DNA of 60,443 bases from Candidatus Gastranaerophilales bacterium (GTDB taxonomy: Bacteria; Cyanobacteriota; Vampirovibrionia; Gastranaerophilales; Gastranaerophilaceae): positions 1 to 60,443 of the forward strand of contig CALUTL010000011.1 of the NCBI GenBank assembly GCA_944323655.1, in the 5' to 3' direction. Position 1 is the first letter of the stretch. Each line of letters opens with the position of its first letter. A program made the position numbers and the translations under genes. This document shows, in pieces, positions 8,765-16,785 of the stretch. A model generated the notes under the pieces. That model was not told the origin of the DNA. It made no database searches and saw nothing but the letters and a program-made list of their open reading frames with translations.

Positions 8765-9250
8765 TTATATCTGTATATCTACTATTTGCTTTAAATTTTC
8801 TCTTAACTTCTTTAAAATATCTCTTACATAATCTATTTCTTCATCAGATATTATAAACTTTTTATTTTTTTCATTGTGAATTGTTTCGTTAATTGCGGCT
8901 TTAAGTTTTAAAGTAACTTCATCATAAACTTTTTTACCTTCCTCTGTAACCCCCATTTTACGAACAAGTCTGTTGTTTTTCATATCGACAAATCTTGTTA
9001 TATACCCTTTTTCTTCAAGTGTATTCAAAATTTTTCCGGTATTCGCTCTGTCTTTAAGAATAATTTTAGCAAGATCTCTCTGACAAATTCCCGCATTACA
9101 TAAAATTGTTTCAATAGTTACATACTCATCCTGATTTAAATTAGTATTAAGCCGTTTAAAAAACTCGACTGAAAACAACCTTAAAAACTTGGTTGTAAAT
9201 TCTAAATCATAATAAAAAGTATCAGTATATCTTTCTGCTTGTTTAACCAT
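8765..9250 (-). CDS. MarR-family transcriptional regulator
   Basis: 161 residues with a MarR winged helix: recognition region CNAGICQRDLAKIILKDRANTGKILNTLEEKGYITR, then a wing with MKNNRLVRKMGVTEEGKKV. MarR dimers usually repress efflux genes and release DNA on binding phenolic or drug ligands. It is first in the marR-hlyD-DHA2 operon, with an AGGA ribosome binding site, and divergent from the TolC-like gene. Palindromes in the shared promoter region make autoregulation and control of both units likely. Confidence 0.9.
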   Translation of the reverse strand: MVKQAERYTDTFYYDLEFTTKFLRLFSVEFFKRLNTNLNQDEYVTIETILCNAGICQRDLAKIILKDRANTGKILNTLEEKGYITRFVDMKNNRLVRKMGVTEEGKKVYDEVTLKLKAAINETIHNEKNKKFIISDEEIDYVRDILKKLRENLKQIVDIQI

Positions 9251-9280
9251 TTATAATCCTGTTTATAATTTTAATCTTGT

Positions 9281-9331
9281 GTTGTAAAAAAAATATGTTG
9301 CATTTACAACAATATTATGCTAGCATATTGT
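9281..9331. promoter_or_regulatory. Divergent efflux promoter with MarR-type operators
   Basis: Between marR and the tolC-like gene there are two dyads. GTTGTAAA (9281-9288) pairs with TTTACAAC (9303-9310), and the perfect palindrome TATGCTAGCATA lies at 9316-9327, flanked by AACAA and TTGTT. A possible promoter for the rightward gene is TTTACA (9303-9308), a 17-base gap, then TATTGT (9326-9331). It would be covered by both dyads. Confidence 0.6.
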
Positions 9332-9371
9332 TATTGAAAAAGCAAGCATTATTTTTTGAGAGGAAAAAACA

Positions 9372-10775
9372 TTGAAAAAGGTTATATCAGCAGCAATTAT
9401 ACTAAGCTTAGCGGTTATTCAAACAGCGCCATGTTTCTGTGTTGAAGCAGCCCAAACGAGCACCGCAACCCCAAAACAATTTAAAAGCATGGTCAAAAAA
9501 GACAAGAAAAATACGAATAATGATTACAAATATGAATATGTAAATCTTGATTGGTGGAGTGTATTCAACGATGACATATTAAAGAGTTACATAGAAAAAG
9601 CCATCATGAATAATTATGATTTAAAGATGGCAACATTAAATGTAGAAGAATTTTATCAGCAGACAAGAATTCAATTTGCAAACGAACTTCCGATGGCAGC
9701 AGTAGGAGGAGGTCCCGCTTTAGTCAAACTGCCGGACAGTACAAGTACAGACGGAGTATTCGGGCTTCCTTTTATAGTAAACTACGAAGCTGATATTTTC
9801 TTAAAGAACCATGACAAAACAAAATCTTCAAAAAAGCTTTACGAAAATTCAAAATTTGACGAACGTGCAGCATATATTTCAATTGCAGGGGCAGTAGGCT
9901 CAACTTATTTGAACATTGTGAATTTAGATAAAGCAATCGAACTGCAAACGGAAATTGTTTCATTAAGAAAAAAAATATATGAACTTATGAAAGTAAGCAA
10001 TGCAGAAGGTTTAACATCGACTGCGGATACAGTAAGAGCAAACAAAGCTTTTGTTAAGAGCGAAACGGATTTAACCGAACTCAACAAACAGCGTGAAATC
10101 CTGATTAACCAGATGTATGTATTGATAGGAGAAAGTCCCGAAAGCGGAAAAACACTTGAAAGGAAAAAGCTTGACGAAATCACATATAATCACACAATTC
10201 CGGATTATATAGAATCAGAAATAATAATGCAGCGTCCGGATTATCTGAAAGCTGAAAACAGTGTTGAAAAAGCAGGAATTGATGTAAGAGTGGCAAAGAA
10301 AGAATTTCTTCCGTCAATTAACCTTACAGGACTTGCTTTATTTAACACAAGCAATATCGGAGATTTATTTAATCTAAGGAATTCAATTTATGCGCTTGGC
10401 GGGGGATTTTTATTGCCGTTGTTCACAGGCGGACAGAAAGTTGCGAATTTAAGACTTAAAAAAGCGACTTATGAAAGGATTCTCCAAAACTACTACAAAA
10501 CTAACTTAACAGCCATTCAGGAAGTTAATGATGCGCTTGTAAAGGTAAGAAAAGACAAGGAAAAAGTCGACCAGACTTTAAAACAGGCAAACCTTGAAAA
10601 AGCGGATTATAAATTTTCCGAAATGAAATACAATGAAGGAACTATCTCCCTGTTGGATTTAATCCAGCAGAAAGAAAACCTGCTTTATATGGACCAGCTT
10701 GTAGCCCAGAATAAAGTGGAATTTATGATTGACTACATCGGTCTTTATAAAGCAACAGGAAGCAAACTACAATAA
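9372..10775 (+). CDS. TolC/NodT-like outer-membrane efflux protein
   Basis: 467 residues starting at TTG 9372, with AGAGG 8 bases upstream. A cleavable signal peptide is visible (MKKVISAAIILSLAVIQTAP, probable cleavage near residue 27). The body has the two-fold repeat of the outer-membrane efflux family: IEKAIMNNYDLKMATLNVEE, and later RPDYLKAENSVEKAGIDVRVAKKEFLPSINLTG. The protein would form the trimeric duct for the adjacent HlyD-DHA2 pump. It is divergent from marR and followed by a strong terminator. The locus is complete for a three-part exporter and supports a two-membrane envelope. Confidence 0.92.
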   Translation: MKKVISAAIILSLAVIQTAPCFCVEAAQTSTATPKQFKSMVKKDKKNTNNDYKYEYVNLDWWSVFNDDILKSYIEKAIMNNYDLKMATLNVEEFYQQTRIQFANELPMAAVGGGPALVKLPDSTSTDGVFGLPFIVNYEADIFLKNHDKTKSSKKLYENSKFDERAAYISIAGAVGSTYLNIVNLDKAIELQTEIVSLRKKIYELMKVSNAEGLTSTADTVRANKAFVKSETDLTELNKQREILINQMYVLIGESPESGKTLERKKLDEITYNHTIPDYIESEIIMQRPDYLKAENSVEKAGIDVRVAKKEFLPSINLTGLALFNTSNIGDLFNLRNSIYALGGGFLLPLFTGGQKVANLRLKKATYERILQNYYKTNLTAIQEVNDALVKVRKDKEKVDQTLKQANLEKADYKFSEMKYNEGTISLLDLIQQKENLLYMDQLVAQNKVEFMIDYIGLYKATGSKLQ

Positions 10776-10811
10776 TCATCACCTCTTTACTTTTAATCAA
10801 AAAAGTGAAGT

Positions 10812-10838
10812 GCCGGTAATTCCCATTACCGGCTTTTT
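10812..10838 (+). terminator. Intrinsic terminator after the efflux duct gene
   Basis: Nine-base stem GCCGGTAAT (10812-10820) and ATTACCGGC (10825-10833) with a TCCC loop, followed by a T run. Confidence 0.9.
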
Positions 10839-10882
10839 ATTTTTAATAAGCTTAACTTTATCACATAAAGAACAAAAGACAT

Positions 10883-10957
10883 AAAAAAAAGCCGTCTTTT
10901 TAATAAGAACGGCTACCAGACTTGGGGAGGAGGTATGAAAAACTTTCGTTTTTCATA
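10883..10957 (-). ncRNA. Candidate Yfr1-like small RNA with exposed CU-rich anti-SD motif
   Basis: Read on the minus strand there are three parts in about 75 bases. First comes a perfect 10-bp hairpin, TATGAAAAAC with GTTTTTCATA, closed by a GAAA tetraloop (10957-10934). Next is an unpaired stretch containing CCTCCTCCCC (about 10933-10915). Last is a hairpin of AGCCGT (10914-10909) with ACGGCT (10895-10890) plus inner pairs, followed by a T run (10889-10883), i.e. an intrinsic terminator. Nothing annotated on that strand needs a terminator here. The layout matches cyanobacterial Yfr1: stem-loop, conserved unpaired CUCCUC core, terminator stem. A TATAGA box at 10963-10958 may be the -10. The plus strand instead reads a 20-codon ORF (see rejected items). 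Confidence 0.6.
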
Positions 10958-11054
10958 TCTATATTTTCTTAGACGACCTGAAGAAAAAAATATTTAAAAA
11001 TAATTAACAAATATCCTCCAAATGCAGTAGATTTTATTTTTAGCAAAAATTTGC

Positions 11055-11060
11055 TATAAT
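11055..11060 (+). promoter_or_regulatory. Extended -10 promoter, leaderless start of the kinase gene
   Basis: TGCTATAAT (11052-11060) is an extended -10 ending 6 bases before the ATG at 11067. With normal start-site spacing the transcript would begin at the ATG, and no ribosome binding site is present. Confidence 0.6.
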
Positions 11061-11066
11061 AGTCTT

Positions 11067-11813
11067 ATGAAAGAAAATGAAAGAAATTACGAAGATTTTA
11101 TTTCAACAGTAAGCCACGAATTAAGAACACCTTTGACATCCATCAGAGGATTTGCTCAGACAATGCTTGCATCGTGGGACAAGCTTGATGATGAAAGTAA
11201 GAAGAAATTTTTAAAAATTATTGAAGACCAATCAAACAGGCTGATAAATTTGGTTGAAAATATGCTATCCGCAACCAAGCTTTCTTTAAATAAAGATAAT
11301 CTGATTTTAAAAGAAATTTATATAACACCTATTGTAGAAACAGTTGTACAGGTAGTAAAGAGCCAATATCCGGACAAAAAGTTTACTGTAGCAATAGACG
11401 GCAAAACCCCGCCAATACTTGCAGACAAAGACAAATTCACTCAAATAATCACAAACATTATTGAAAATGCGGCAAAATACGGCGAAGAAAATTCTACAAT
11501 AAGCATAACAACAAATTTTTCAGGCTGTAATAATTTAATATCAACAAAAATTCAAAACACAGGAATCGGAATAGCAGAAGAAGATTACGAAAAAATATTC
11601 ACAAAATTTTCGCGTCTTGATAATCCGCTGACCAGAAAGGTTCAAGGAAGCGGGCTTGGGCTTTATATCACGAAAAATCTGGTGGAAAAAATGGACGGCA
11701 AAATTTCAGTCAAATCAATTCCTGATAAGGACGGGAAATATTTGACAACTTTTGAAATTTTAATGCCTGCAGGAGATGTTGAGAAACAAGCGAGGGCAAA
11801 ATGCAATATGTAA
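11067..11813 (+). CDS. Soluble sensor-less histidine kinase
   Basis: 248 residues consisting only of a kinase core. The HisKA H-box is SHELRTP with phospho-acceptor His17. The ATPase domain has the N-box IIENAAKYG (Asn134), a G1 box NTGIGI (164-169) and a G2 box GSGLGLY (194-200). There is no sensor or membrane domain before the H-box, so it must receive its signal from another protein or be constitutively active. Its last 13 bases overlap the next gene, a receiver protein that is the likely partner. An extended -10 lies 6 bases upstream. Confidence 0.9.
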   Translation: MKENERNYEDFISTVSHELRTPLTSIRGFAQTMLASWDKLDDESKKKFLKIIEDQSNRLINLVENMLSATKLSLNKDNLILKEIYITPIVETVVQVVKSQYPDKKFTVAIDGKTPPILADKDKFTQIITNIIENAAKYGEENSTISITTNFSGCNNLISTKIQNTGIGIAEEDYEKIFTKFSRLDNPLTRKVQGSGLGLYITKNLVEKMDGKISVKSIPDKDGKYLTTFEILMPAGDVEKQARAKCNM

Positions 11814-13105
11814 CGCTTATAATCGACAAACGCCGGGAGCTTTCGGTCAAATATAAAAAACTGCTTGAGAACAGTCTTTCGACAGTAATCATCAGTAAAA
11901 GCCTGCTTTCAGCAATGAAAATTATACAGGATAAAGAACCTGATTTGATAATAATTTCAGACAGCATCGACAGTGACCAATGTGACTATTGCAAGCAGAT
12001 AAGAGCCTTAACTTATAATATGCGCCCGATAATCATAGCACTTTCAAAATCCGCAGACCTTCAGGACAGATTGAACGTGCTTTCTTCAGGCGCCGACGAT
12101 TTTATAAGCGAACCTGTTAACAGCGAAGAATTTATCATGAGAATAACAGCACACCTAAGGCGTGAATCGGAATCTAATCTTGATAATACAACGCTTCTTC
12201 CGAACAAAAACTACACTCTAAGAGCCTTAAGACGTACGGTAACCTCTAAAAACACCTGGGGGTGCTTATATATAAGTATCGAAAACTTTAAAACTTATCG
12301 TGAAACTTACACAGAACTTGCTTCGGACAAACTGGTTCAAACATTTTGCGCAATAATGCAGTCGGCATTGAATGATGATGATTACTCCGGATGCCTTTCG
12401 GAAAATGAGTTTATCATAATCACAAACCCGCTTAAAGCCGAAAAAATAGCAAATTTTCTAACCTTTGCCTTTGATGCGGTCGCCCCGAAATTTTATTCAC
12501 CTCAAGATAAAGAAAGAGGTTACATAATCACCGAAGGCGACAATCAAGCCGGCAGAAGATCAGGTTTTGTATATTCAACCATAGGCATTGTTACAAACGA
12601 ATTTAAAAAATACACCGACATAAAAAACCTTTTAACAGATCTTGTAAGCATTCATCATCTTGCAAATATTCCGAACAGATCAAATTACCTGATGGAAAGA
12701 GCTAAAATTTCAGGAAAAGACGCAATAGATTCAAATGTTTATAATAACAAAATCGTAATCGTTGAACCCGATGAAGCAATGAAAGTTTTGTTAAAAACGA
12801 TACTGGAACTTCAAGGATATGAAGCATCCGTAATCGAAAACGGCAAAGATATTGAAATTTACGGAAAATCTCCCGCTGTCATAATTCTTGATGCAGGACA
12901 TGCGGATAACCTTAAAGGACTTAAGATTTGTAAAACCCTGAGAGAAAATTCTGATTTCAACAACACAAAAATTATTGTAACTTCAATTTTCCATGATAAA
13001 GAGCTTATTTTGAATTGCGGCGCAGATCTTTACATGCCAAAGCCTTATGAGCTTTCAACTCTTGTGAAATGGATTAAAATTTTTATAGATGAAATTAATT
13101 ATTGA
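11801..13105 (+). CDS. REC - degenerate GGDEF - REC response regulator
   Basis: 434 residues in three parts. Receiver domain 1 (about 1-120) keeps the phospho-acceptor Asp54 (IIISDS), but the conserved Lys is replaced by Glu104 (ISEPVN). A middle region (about 130-300) looks like a GGDEF domain whose signature is reduced to SENEF (200-204), so it should not make cyclic di-GMP. Receiver domain 2 (about 316-434) has Asp364 (IILDAG) and Lys414 (MPKPY) intact. It overlaps the kinase gene by 13 bases, which implies paired expression. There is no DNA-binding domain, so output is probably through protein contact or binding of a nucleotide by the dead GGDEF fold. Confidence 0.85.
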   Translation: MQYVTLIIDKRRELSVKYKKLLENSLSTVIISKSLLSAMKIIQDKEPDLIIISDSIDSDQCDYCKQIRALTYNMRPIIIALSKSADLQDRLNVLSSGADDFISEPVNSEEFIMRITAHLRRESESNLDNTTLLPNKNYTLRALRRTVTSKNTWGCLYISIENFKTYRETYTELASDKLVQTFCAIMQSALNDDDYSGCLSENEFIIITNPLKAEKIANFLTFAFDAVAPKFYSPQDKERGYIITEGDNQAGRRSGFVYSTIGIVTNEFKKYTDIKNLLTDLVSIHHLANIPNRSNYLMERAKISGKDAIDSNVYNNKIVIVEPDEAMKVLLKTILELQGYEASVIENGKDIEIYGKSPAVIILDAGHADNLKGLKICKTLRENSDFNNTKIIVTSIFHDKELILNCGADLYMPKPYELSTLVKWIKIFIDEINY

Positions 13106-13188
13106 TAACAAAGACTTTTTAATACGTAGAAAGAATAAAAGCAATTTTTAATCCTCAGAGTTCGTCGTTTTGACGCACCTTAATAACT

Positions 13189-13963
13189 CTACCAAGGATA
13201 ATCCTTTTTCATTTTCCAGCCGTCGTTTATTATCTTTGCTGCACAGTATGCTCCGCTACCATTTAAGCTACAGTTACTGTTTATTTCCGCTTGAGTTTTG
13301 CCATATCCGAATGGTCTTACAATATTTTTATCAAAAAATACTTGAAATACAAATACATCTTTACCTATAATATTTGGAGGTTTTATTCCGTTTAAATCTA
13401 CATTAACAGTTTGACTGGATGAATATTTTGCTGTTTGTGATATCAAATTACCATCATCGTCGTATTTTTGTTCCCATGTCATCATATGTACAAAATAAGT
13501 TGTTCCATCCAATGTCGTAAAAAAAACTCTACCTGCTGAATAAGATGTTCCAATATTTGTCCCCATTTGACTGCCATTCATATATTTATAAGGCAAACCA
13601 ATGCCATAAGGTAACTTCCCTTCTTTAGAAACCGTAGGATTATTAAAATATGAAAGCCAGTATTGTTCAAAAAATTTTTTGGTAGCATCCGCATTCACAT
13701 TGTCTGACGTTTCAAAATAGGCCCCGCCATTATCTTCTTGAGCTTGCAAAACCATTTGACTTAATACTGTATAAGCTTTTTTTAATTGAGATATTGTCGC
13801 CTGCTTTTTATATTTCCCGACAACTGTCGGCAATGTCATGGCAATAACAACGCCCAATATCCCTAAGGTTATTAAAACTTCTGCTAATGTAAATCCAGCC
13901 TTTTTCCCTCTTAAGGAGCTATTCTCGGGTGCCCCCCCCTTGTAATCCAATCATACTGCGCAT
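13189..13963 (-). CDS. Type IV prepilin-like protein, reading frame broken by a G8 tract
   Basis: The protein has a prepilin N-terminus: KKAG before FTLAEVLITLGILGVVIAM, with cleavage expected after Gly and Glu at mature position 5. A pseudopilin-type C-terminal domain follows, with a late Cys pair and DYPW at the end. From TTG 13950 it reads 253 residues, but no ribosome binding site precedes that TTG. A good site, AAGGAG (13975-13970), lies 6 bases before ATG 13963. From that ATG the frame reads MRSMIGLQ, enters eight consecutive G (13939-13932) and ends at TAG 13919. Removing one G, or adding two, would join it to the pilin frame. As written the gene is off or very weakly translated. Confidence 0.85.
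13932..13939 (-). repeat. Homopolymer G8 (C8 on plus strand) inside the prepilin leader
   Basis: Eight identical bases between the ribosome-binding-site-linked ATG and the prepilin leader peptide. The tract sits within the first dozen codons, as in known slipped-strand phase-variable genes. It could equally be a homopolymer sequencing error. Confidence 0.85.
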
Positions 13964-14124
13964 TTCCAGCTCCTTATATTTTCCTATGCTACTCTTTTAT
14001 TATATCAATCCTTTTTACTTTTGACAAGCCTTTAGATTTAATGTGCCTTTCAATGCGCCAAGCCTTCCCGTGTGCAGATATATTTTGCGCCAGAACTATC
14101 ATTCAGTGCGTATATCTATTTTTT

Positions 14125-14144
14125 GGTGCGTCAAACGACGCACC
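14125..14144. repeat. REP-like hairpin GGTGCGTC/GACGCACC
   Basis: Eight-base perfect arms with an AAAC loop. The same arms with different loops close the long repeats at 14.4, 14.7, 15.1, 40.8, 41.0, 41.3 and 53.3 kb. A damaged half-copy lies at 13162-13178. Confidence 0.85.
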
Positions 14145-14230
14145 ATACAATATAAAAGCCTAAATTCCCTCAAATATCTTAAAAAACAAATTTTTGCGAC
14201 GATGGCAGAGTGTGTAAATTTTTAATTTAA

Positions 14231-14470
14231 ATAACCGCCCTTCACGTAGTGAGCAAGCATTGTTTTGTTTCACAACTTCAAAAGCAAGCTTTGTCTGAGC
14301 GGAGCGAGTTTGCTTGCTTTGGGTGAAACATTTACATATGATTAGCGAACAGAGTGCAGGGCGTGGTTTGCGTCGCTTTTCCACAAAAGCGACTGCCGTC
14401 TGCACAAGACCCGCCGGAGGCTTAAATTAATTCATATTATAAATTCGGTGCGTCAAACAACGCACCCTAC
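14231..14470. repeat. Dispersed long repeat, copy A
   Basis: About 240 bases. It opens with CGCCCTTCACG and runs through a long imperfect stem (GTTTCAC with GTGAAAC, AGCAAGC with GCTTGCT, CGCCCT with AGGGCG). It continues with the segment GACCCGCCGGAGGCTTAAAT and ends in the GGTGCGTC/GACGCACC-type hairpin. Near-identical copies lie at 41029 and 41317. Short open frames inside it are repeated with the element and are not genes. Bases 13964-14230 before it hold only the small hairpin. Confidence 0.9.
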
Positions 14471-14520
14471 TTTTATATTTTTTTCAACAATAGCAAAATA
14501 AAAAAATGTAATTTTAAATA

Positions 14521-14756
14521 CTCGCCCTTCACGAAGTGAGCAAACATTGTTTTGTTTCACAACTTCATAAGCAAGCTTTGTCTGAGCGGAGCGAGTTTGC
14601 TTGCTTTAGGTGAAACAATTACAGATGATTAGCGAACGTAGTTCAGGGCGTGGTTTGCGTCGCTTTTCCGCAAAAGCGACCGACCTTCTAGCACAAGACC
14701 CGCCGGAGGCTTAAATTAATTCATATTATAAATTCGGTGCGTCTTTCCGACGCACC
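14521..14756. repeat. Dispersed long repeat, copy B
   Basis: Second copy of the same element, about 50 bases after copy A and in the same orientation. It differs at scattered positions. Its 3' part reads GCGACCGACCTTCTAGCAC where copy A has GCGACTGCCGTCTGCAC, showing two 3' subtypes. It ends in a hairpin with a TTTC loop. Confidence 0.9.
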
Positions 14757-14800
14757 TTCCAATTTTGAAAAAGCTACAATAATCCATTAAAATAAAAAAA

Positions 14801-15078
14801 TGCGACGATAGCGAAGTGAGCAATAATTGCAAGTGAAAGAACAACTAAGCCGTCATTGTTTGAGCAAAGCGAGTTTGACGGCTATGGCTTGAGCTTTGCT
14901 TATTATTAGCGAACGCAGCGTGTCGATGGTTTTGAGGCACTTTTTCCATAAAAAGTGCCCCCGTCCGGAGGACTTTATTTTATATAATCAAAAGCGACCG
15001 ACCTTCTAGCACAAGACCCGCCGGAGGCTTAAATTAATTAATATTATAAATTCGGTGCGTCGTTCCGACGCACCCTAC
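14801..15078. repeat. Dispersed long repeat, diverged mosaic copy C
   Basis: The left part is a related but distinct version (GCGAAGTGAGCAATAATTGC, then GAGCAAAGCGAGTTTGACGG, then ATTAGCGAACGCAGCG). It is followed by TTTTTCCATAAAAAGTGCCCCCGTCCGGAGGACTTT and then by the standard 3' tail and terminal hairpin. It looks like a fusion of two element types and ends about 40 bases before uvrC. Confidence 0.85.
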
Positions 15079-15103
15079 TTATTTATCCTTATTTATCAAT
15101 ATA

Positions 15104-15112
15104 TGATATAAT
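15104..15112 (+). promoter_or_regulatory. Extended -10 promoter of uvrC, leaderless
   Basis: TGATATAAT ends 7 bases before the uvrC ATG. No ribosome binding site is present. Confidence 0.6.
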
Positions 15113-15119
15113 ATAAATT

Positions 15120-16784
15120 ATGAACGAGAATTTGAAACAAAGTCTAAAACTTCTGCCGTCCCTTCCCGGATGTTATATTTATTACAACAAAGACAATGAG
15201 ATAATTTACGTCGGCAAAGCTAAAATCCTGAAACGCCGAGTGATGAGTTATTTCAACAAAAAGCACCACGACAGTGTAAAAGTTCAGGTTCTTGTTTCAC
15301 AAATTGAGAGGCTTGAATACATAATTACAAACACCGAAGTCGAAGCACTTATTTTAGAAAGCCATTTGATTAAAAAACATAAACCCAAATACAATATTTT
15401 ATTAAAGGACGATAAAAAATACCCTTATTTTTTGGTTACGGATGAAGATTTTCCAAGAATTCAAGTTGTCCGCAAGAAAAATATGAACCCTGAAAAAGGG
15501 CGCTATTACGGGCCTTACACAGATATAAGGGCAATGTATTCGACACTTGATTTTTTAAAAAAGATTTTCCCGCTCAAGCAGTGTAAAACCCCGAAATTCA
15601 AAGACCGCCCTTGTCTTTACTATCATATCGGAAGATGCATGGCTCCATGCCAGAACAAAGTTACAAGCGAAGAGTACAAATCGCTTGTAAATCAAGCCGA
15701 ACTTTTTCTCTCCGGAAAACAATCGGAATTGTTGGAAAAATTAAAAACCCAAATGGAGAAATATGCCACTGAAGAGCAGTTTGAAAAAGCCGCAAGACTT
15801 CGTGACAGCTACATGGATTTAAAAAAGACACTTGAAAAACAGCAGGTGGTTTATGAAAACACTAAACTAAACGAAGATATAATTTCTCTACTTTCCGAAG
15901 ACGGAATCTTTGCAATCGTAATTCTTATGATAAGAGAAGGACGACTTATTGATAAAAAAGATTTCATCTACGAAATTGAAGAAGAAGACAAAACAGAATT
16001 TTTCGCAACATTTTTCAAAGAATATTACAATTCTCTTACTCTTGGCTATCCCGATAAAATTGTATCAAATGAGCTTGAAAATTTGGGTGAAAAAGCGCTT
16101 TATGAAGAATGGCTTGAAATATTAGCGAAAAAGAAAGTAAAAATAAGTTACGGCAAATCCGCACAAGGTAAGGAACTTCAATCACTTGCAGACAAAAATG
16201 CCAGAGTAGTGCTTGATAATGCAAAACTCAAAAAAATGTCGAAAATTCGTGATGATTTTAACGAAATCGGTTCATATCTTGCAGAAAAGCTTCATCTCAA
16301 GAATTTTCCACACAGAATTGAATGCTACGATATTTCGCACATACAAGGAACCAACACCGTCGCATCCATGATAACCTTCATAAACGGTCAAAGCAAAAAA
16401 TCCGAATATAAAAAATTCAAAATTAATACAACCGAAGGAAAACCCGATGACTTTCTTTCGATGAAAGAAGTCCTTACACGCCGGCTCAAACATCTTGGCG
16501 AAAAAAACTGGGACAAGCCGGATTTAATGATTATAGACGGCGGCAAAGGTCAGCTCTCAAGCGTTATGGAAATTATAGAAGAACTTGGCGTAACAGGAAT
16601 TGATGTGGTCAGTTTAGCCAAAAAACACGAAGAAGTATTCCTTCCAAAACAACCCAATCCCGTAATTCTTCCACAAAACTCCAGCGCACTATTTTTATTC
16701 CAAAGAATAAGAGATGAAGCTCACAGATTCGCAATAACATATCACAGAACCCTAAGATCAAAATCTATGACTAAAAAGAAATAA
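15120..16784 (+). CDS. uvrC: UvrC excinuclease subunit lacking the C-terminal HhH domain
   Basis: 554 residues. Order of domains: GIY-YIG nuclease (LPGCYIYYNKDNEIIYVGKAK, 14-34), a Cys cluster (CKTPKF...CLYYHIGRCMAPC), a UVR motif that binds UvrB (QFEKAARLRDSYMDLKK near 221-237), and the RNase H-like nuclease (ECYDISHIQG, then DLMIIDGGKGQ). It makes the two cuts around bulky DNA lesions with UvrB. The chain ends at AITYHRTLRSKSMTKKK, exactly where other UvrCs continue into a tandem helix-hairpin-helix DNA-binding domain. It is therefore about 50 residues short. A true stop follows and the next gene is convergent, so no remnant remains. Confidence 0.95.
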   Translation: MNENLKQSLKLLPSLPGCYIYYNKDNEIIYVGKAKILKRRVMSYFNKKHHDSVKVQVLVSQIERLEYIITNTEVEALILESHLIKKHKPKYNILLKDDKKYPYFLVTDEDFPRIQVVRKKNMNPEKGRYYGPYTDIRAMYSTLDFLKKIFPLKQCKTPKFKDRPCLYYHIGRCMAPCQNKVTSEEYKSLVNQAELFLSGKQSELLEKLKTQMEKYATEEQFEKAARLRDSYMDLKKTLEKQQVVYENTKLNEDIISLLSEDGIFAIVILMIREGRLIDKKDFIYEIEEEDKTEFFATFFKEYYNSLTLGYPDKIVSNELENLGEKALYEEWLEILAKKKVKISYGKSAQGKELQSLADKNARVVLDNAKLKKMSKIRDDFNEIGSYLAEKLHLKNFPHRIECYDISHIQGTNTVASMITFINGQSKKSEYKKFKINTTEGKPDDFLSMKEVLTRRLKHLGEKNWDKPDLMIIDGGKGQLSSVMEIIEELGVTGIDVVSLAKKHEEVFLPKQPNPVILPQNSSALFLFQRIRDEAHRFAITYHRTLRSKSMTKKK

Positions 16785-16785
16785 A

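Noticed and set aside
10935-10997. 20-codon plus-strand ORF with a perfect GGGGAGGAGG ribosome binding site
   Set aside because: The same bases are better explained as the minus-strand CU-rich loop and hairpin of the candidate small RNA, which has its own terminator. The peptide (MKNFRFSYLYFLRRPEEKNI) is lysine/arginine-rich and unremarkable. Not excluded, but ranked second.
14160-14405. 81-residue minus-strand ORF, with a similar one at 41017-41199
   Set aside because: Both lie entirely inside copies of the dispersed repeat and share sequence only because the element is repeated. No ribosome binding site.
14231-15078. CRISPR array
   Set aside because: Units are 240-280 bases with no regular 20-40 base repeats or unique spacers, and there are no cas genes.
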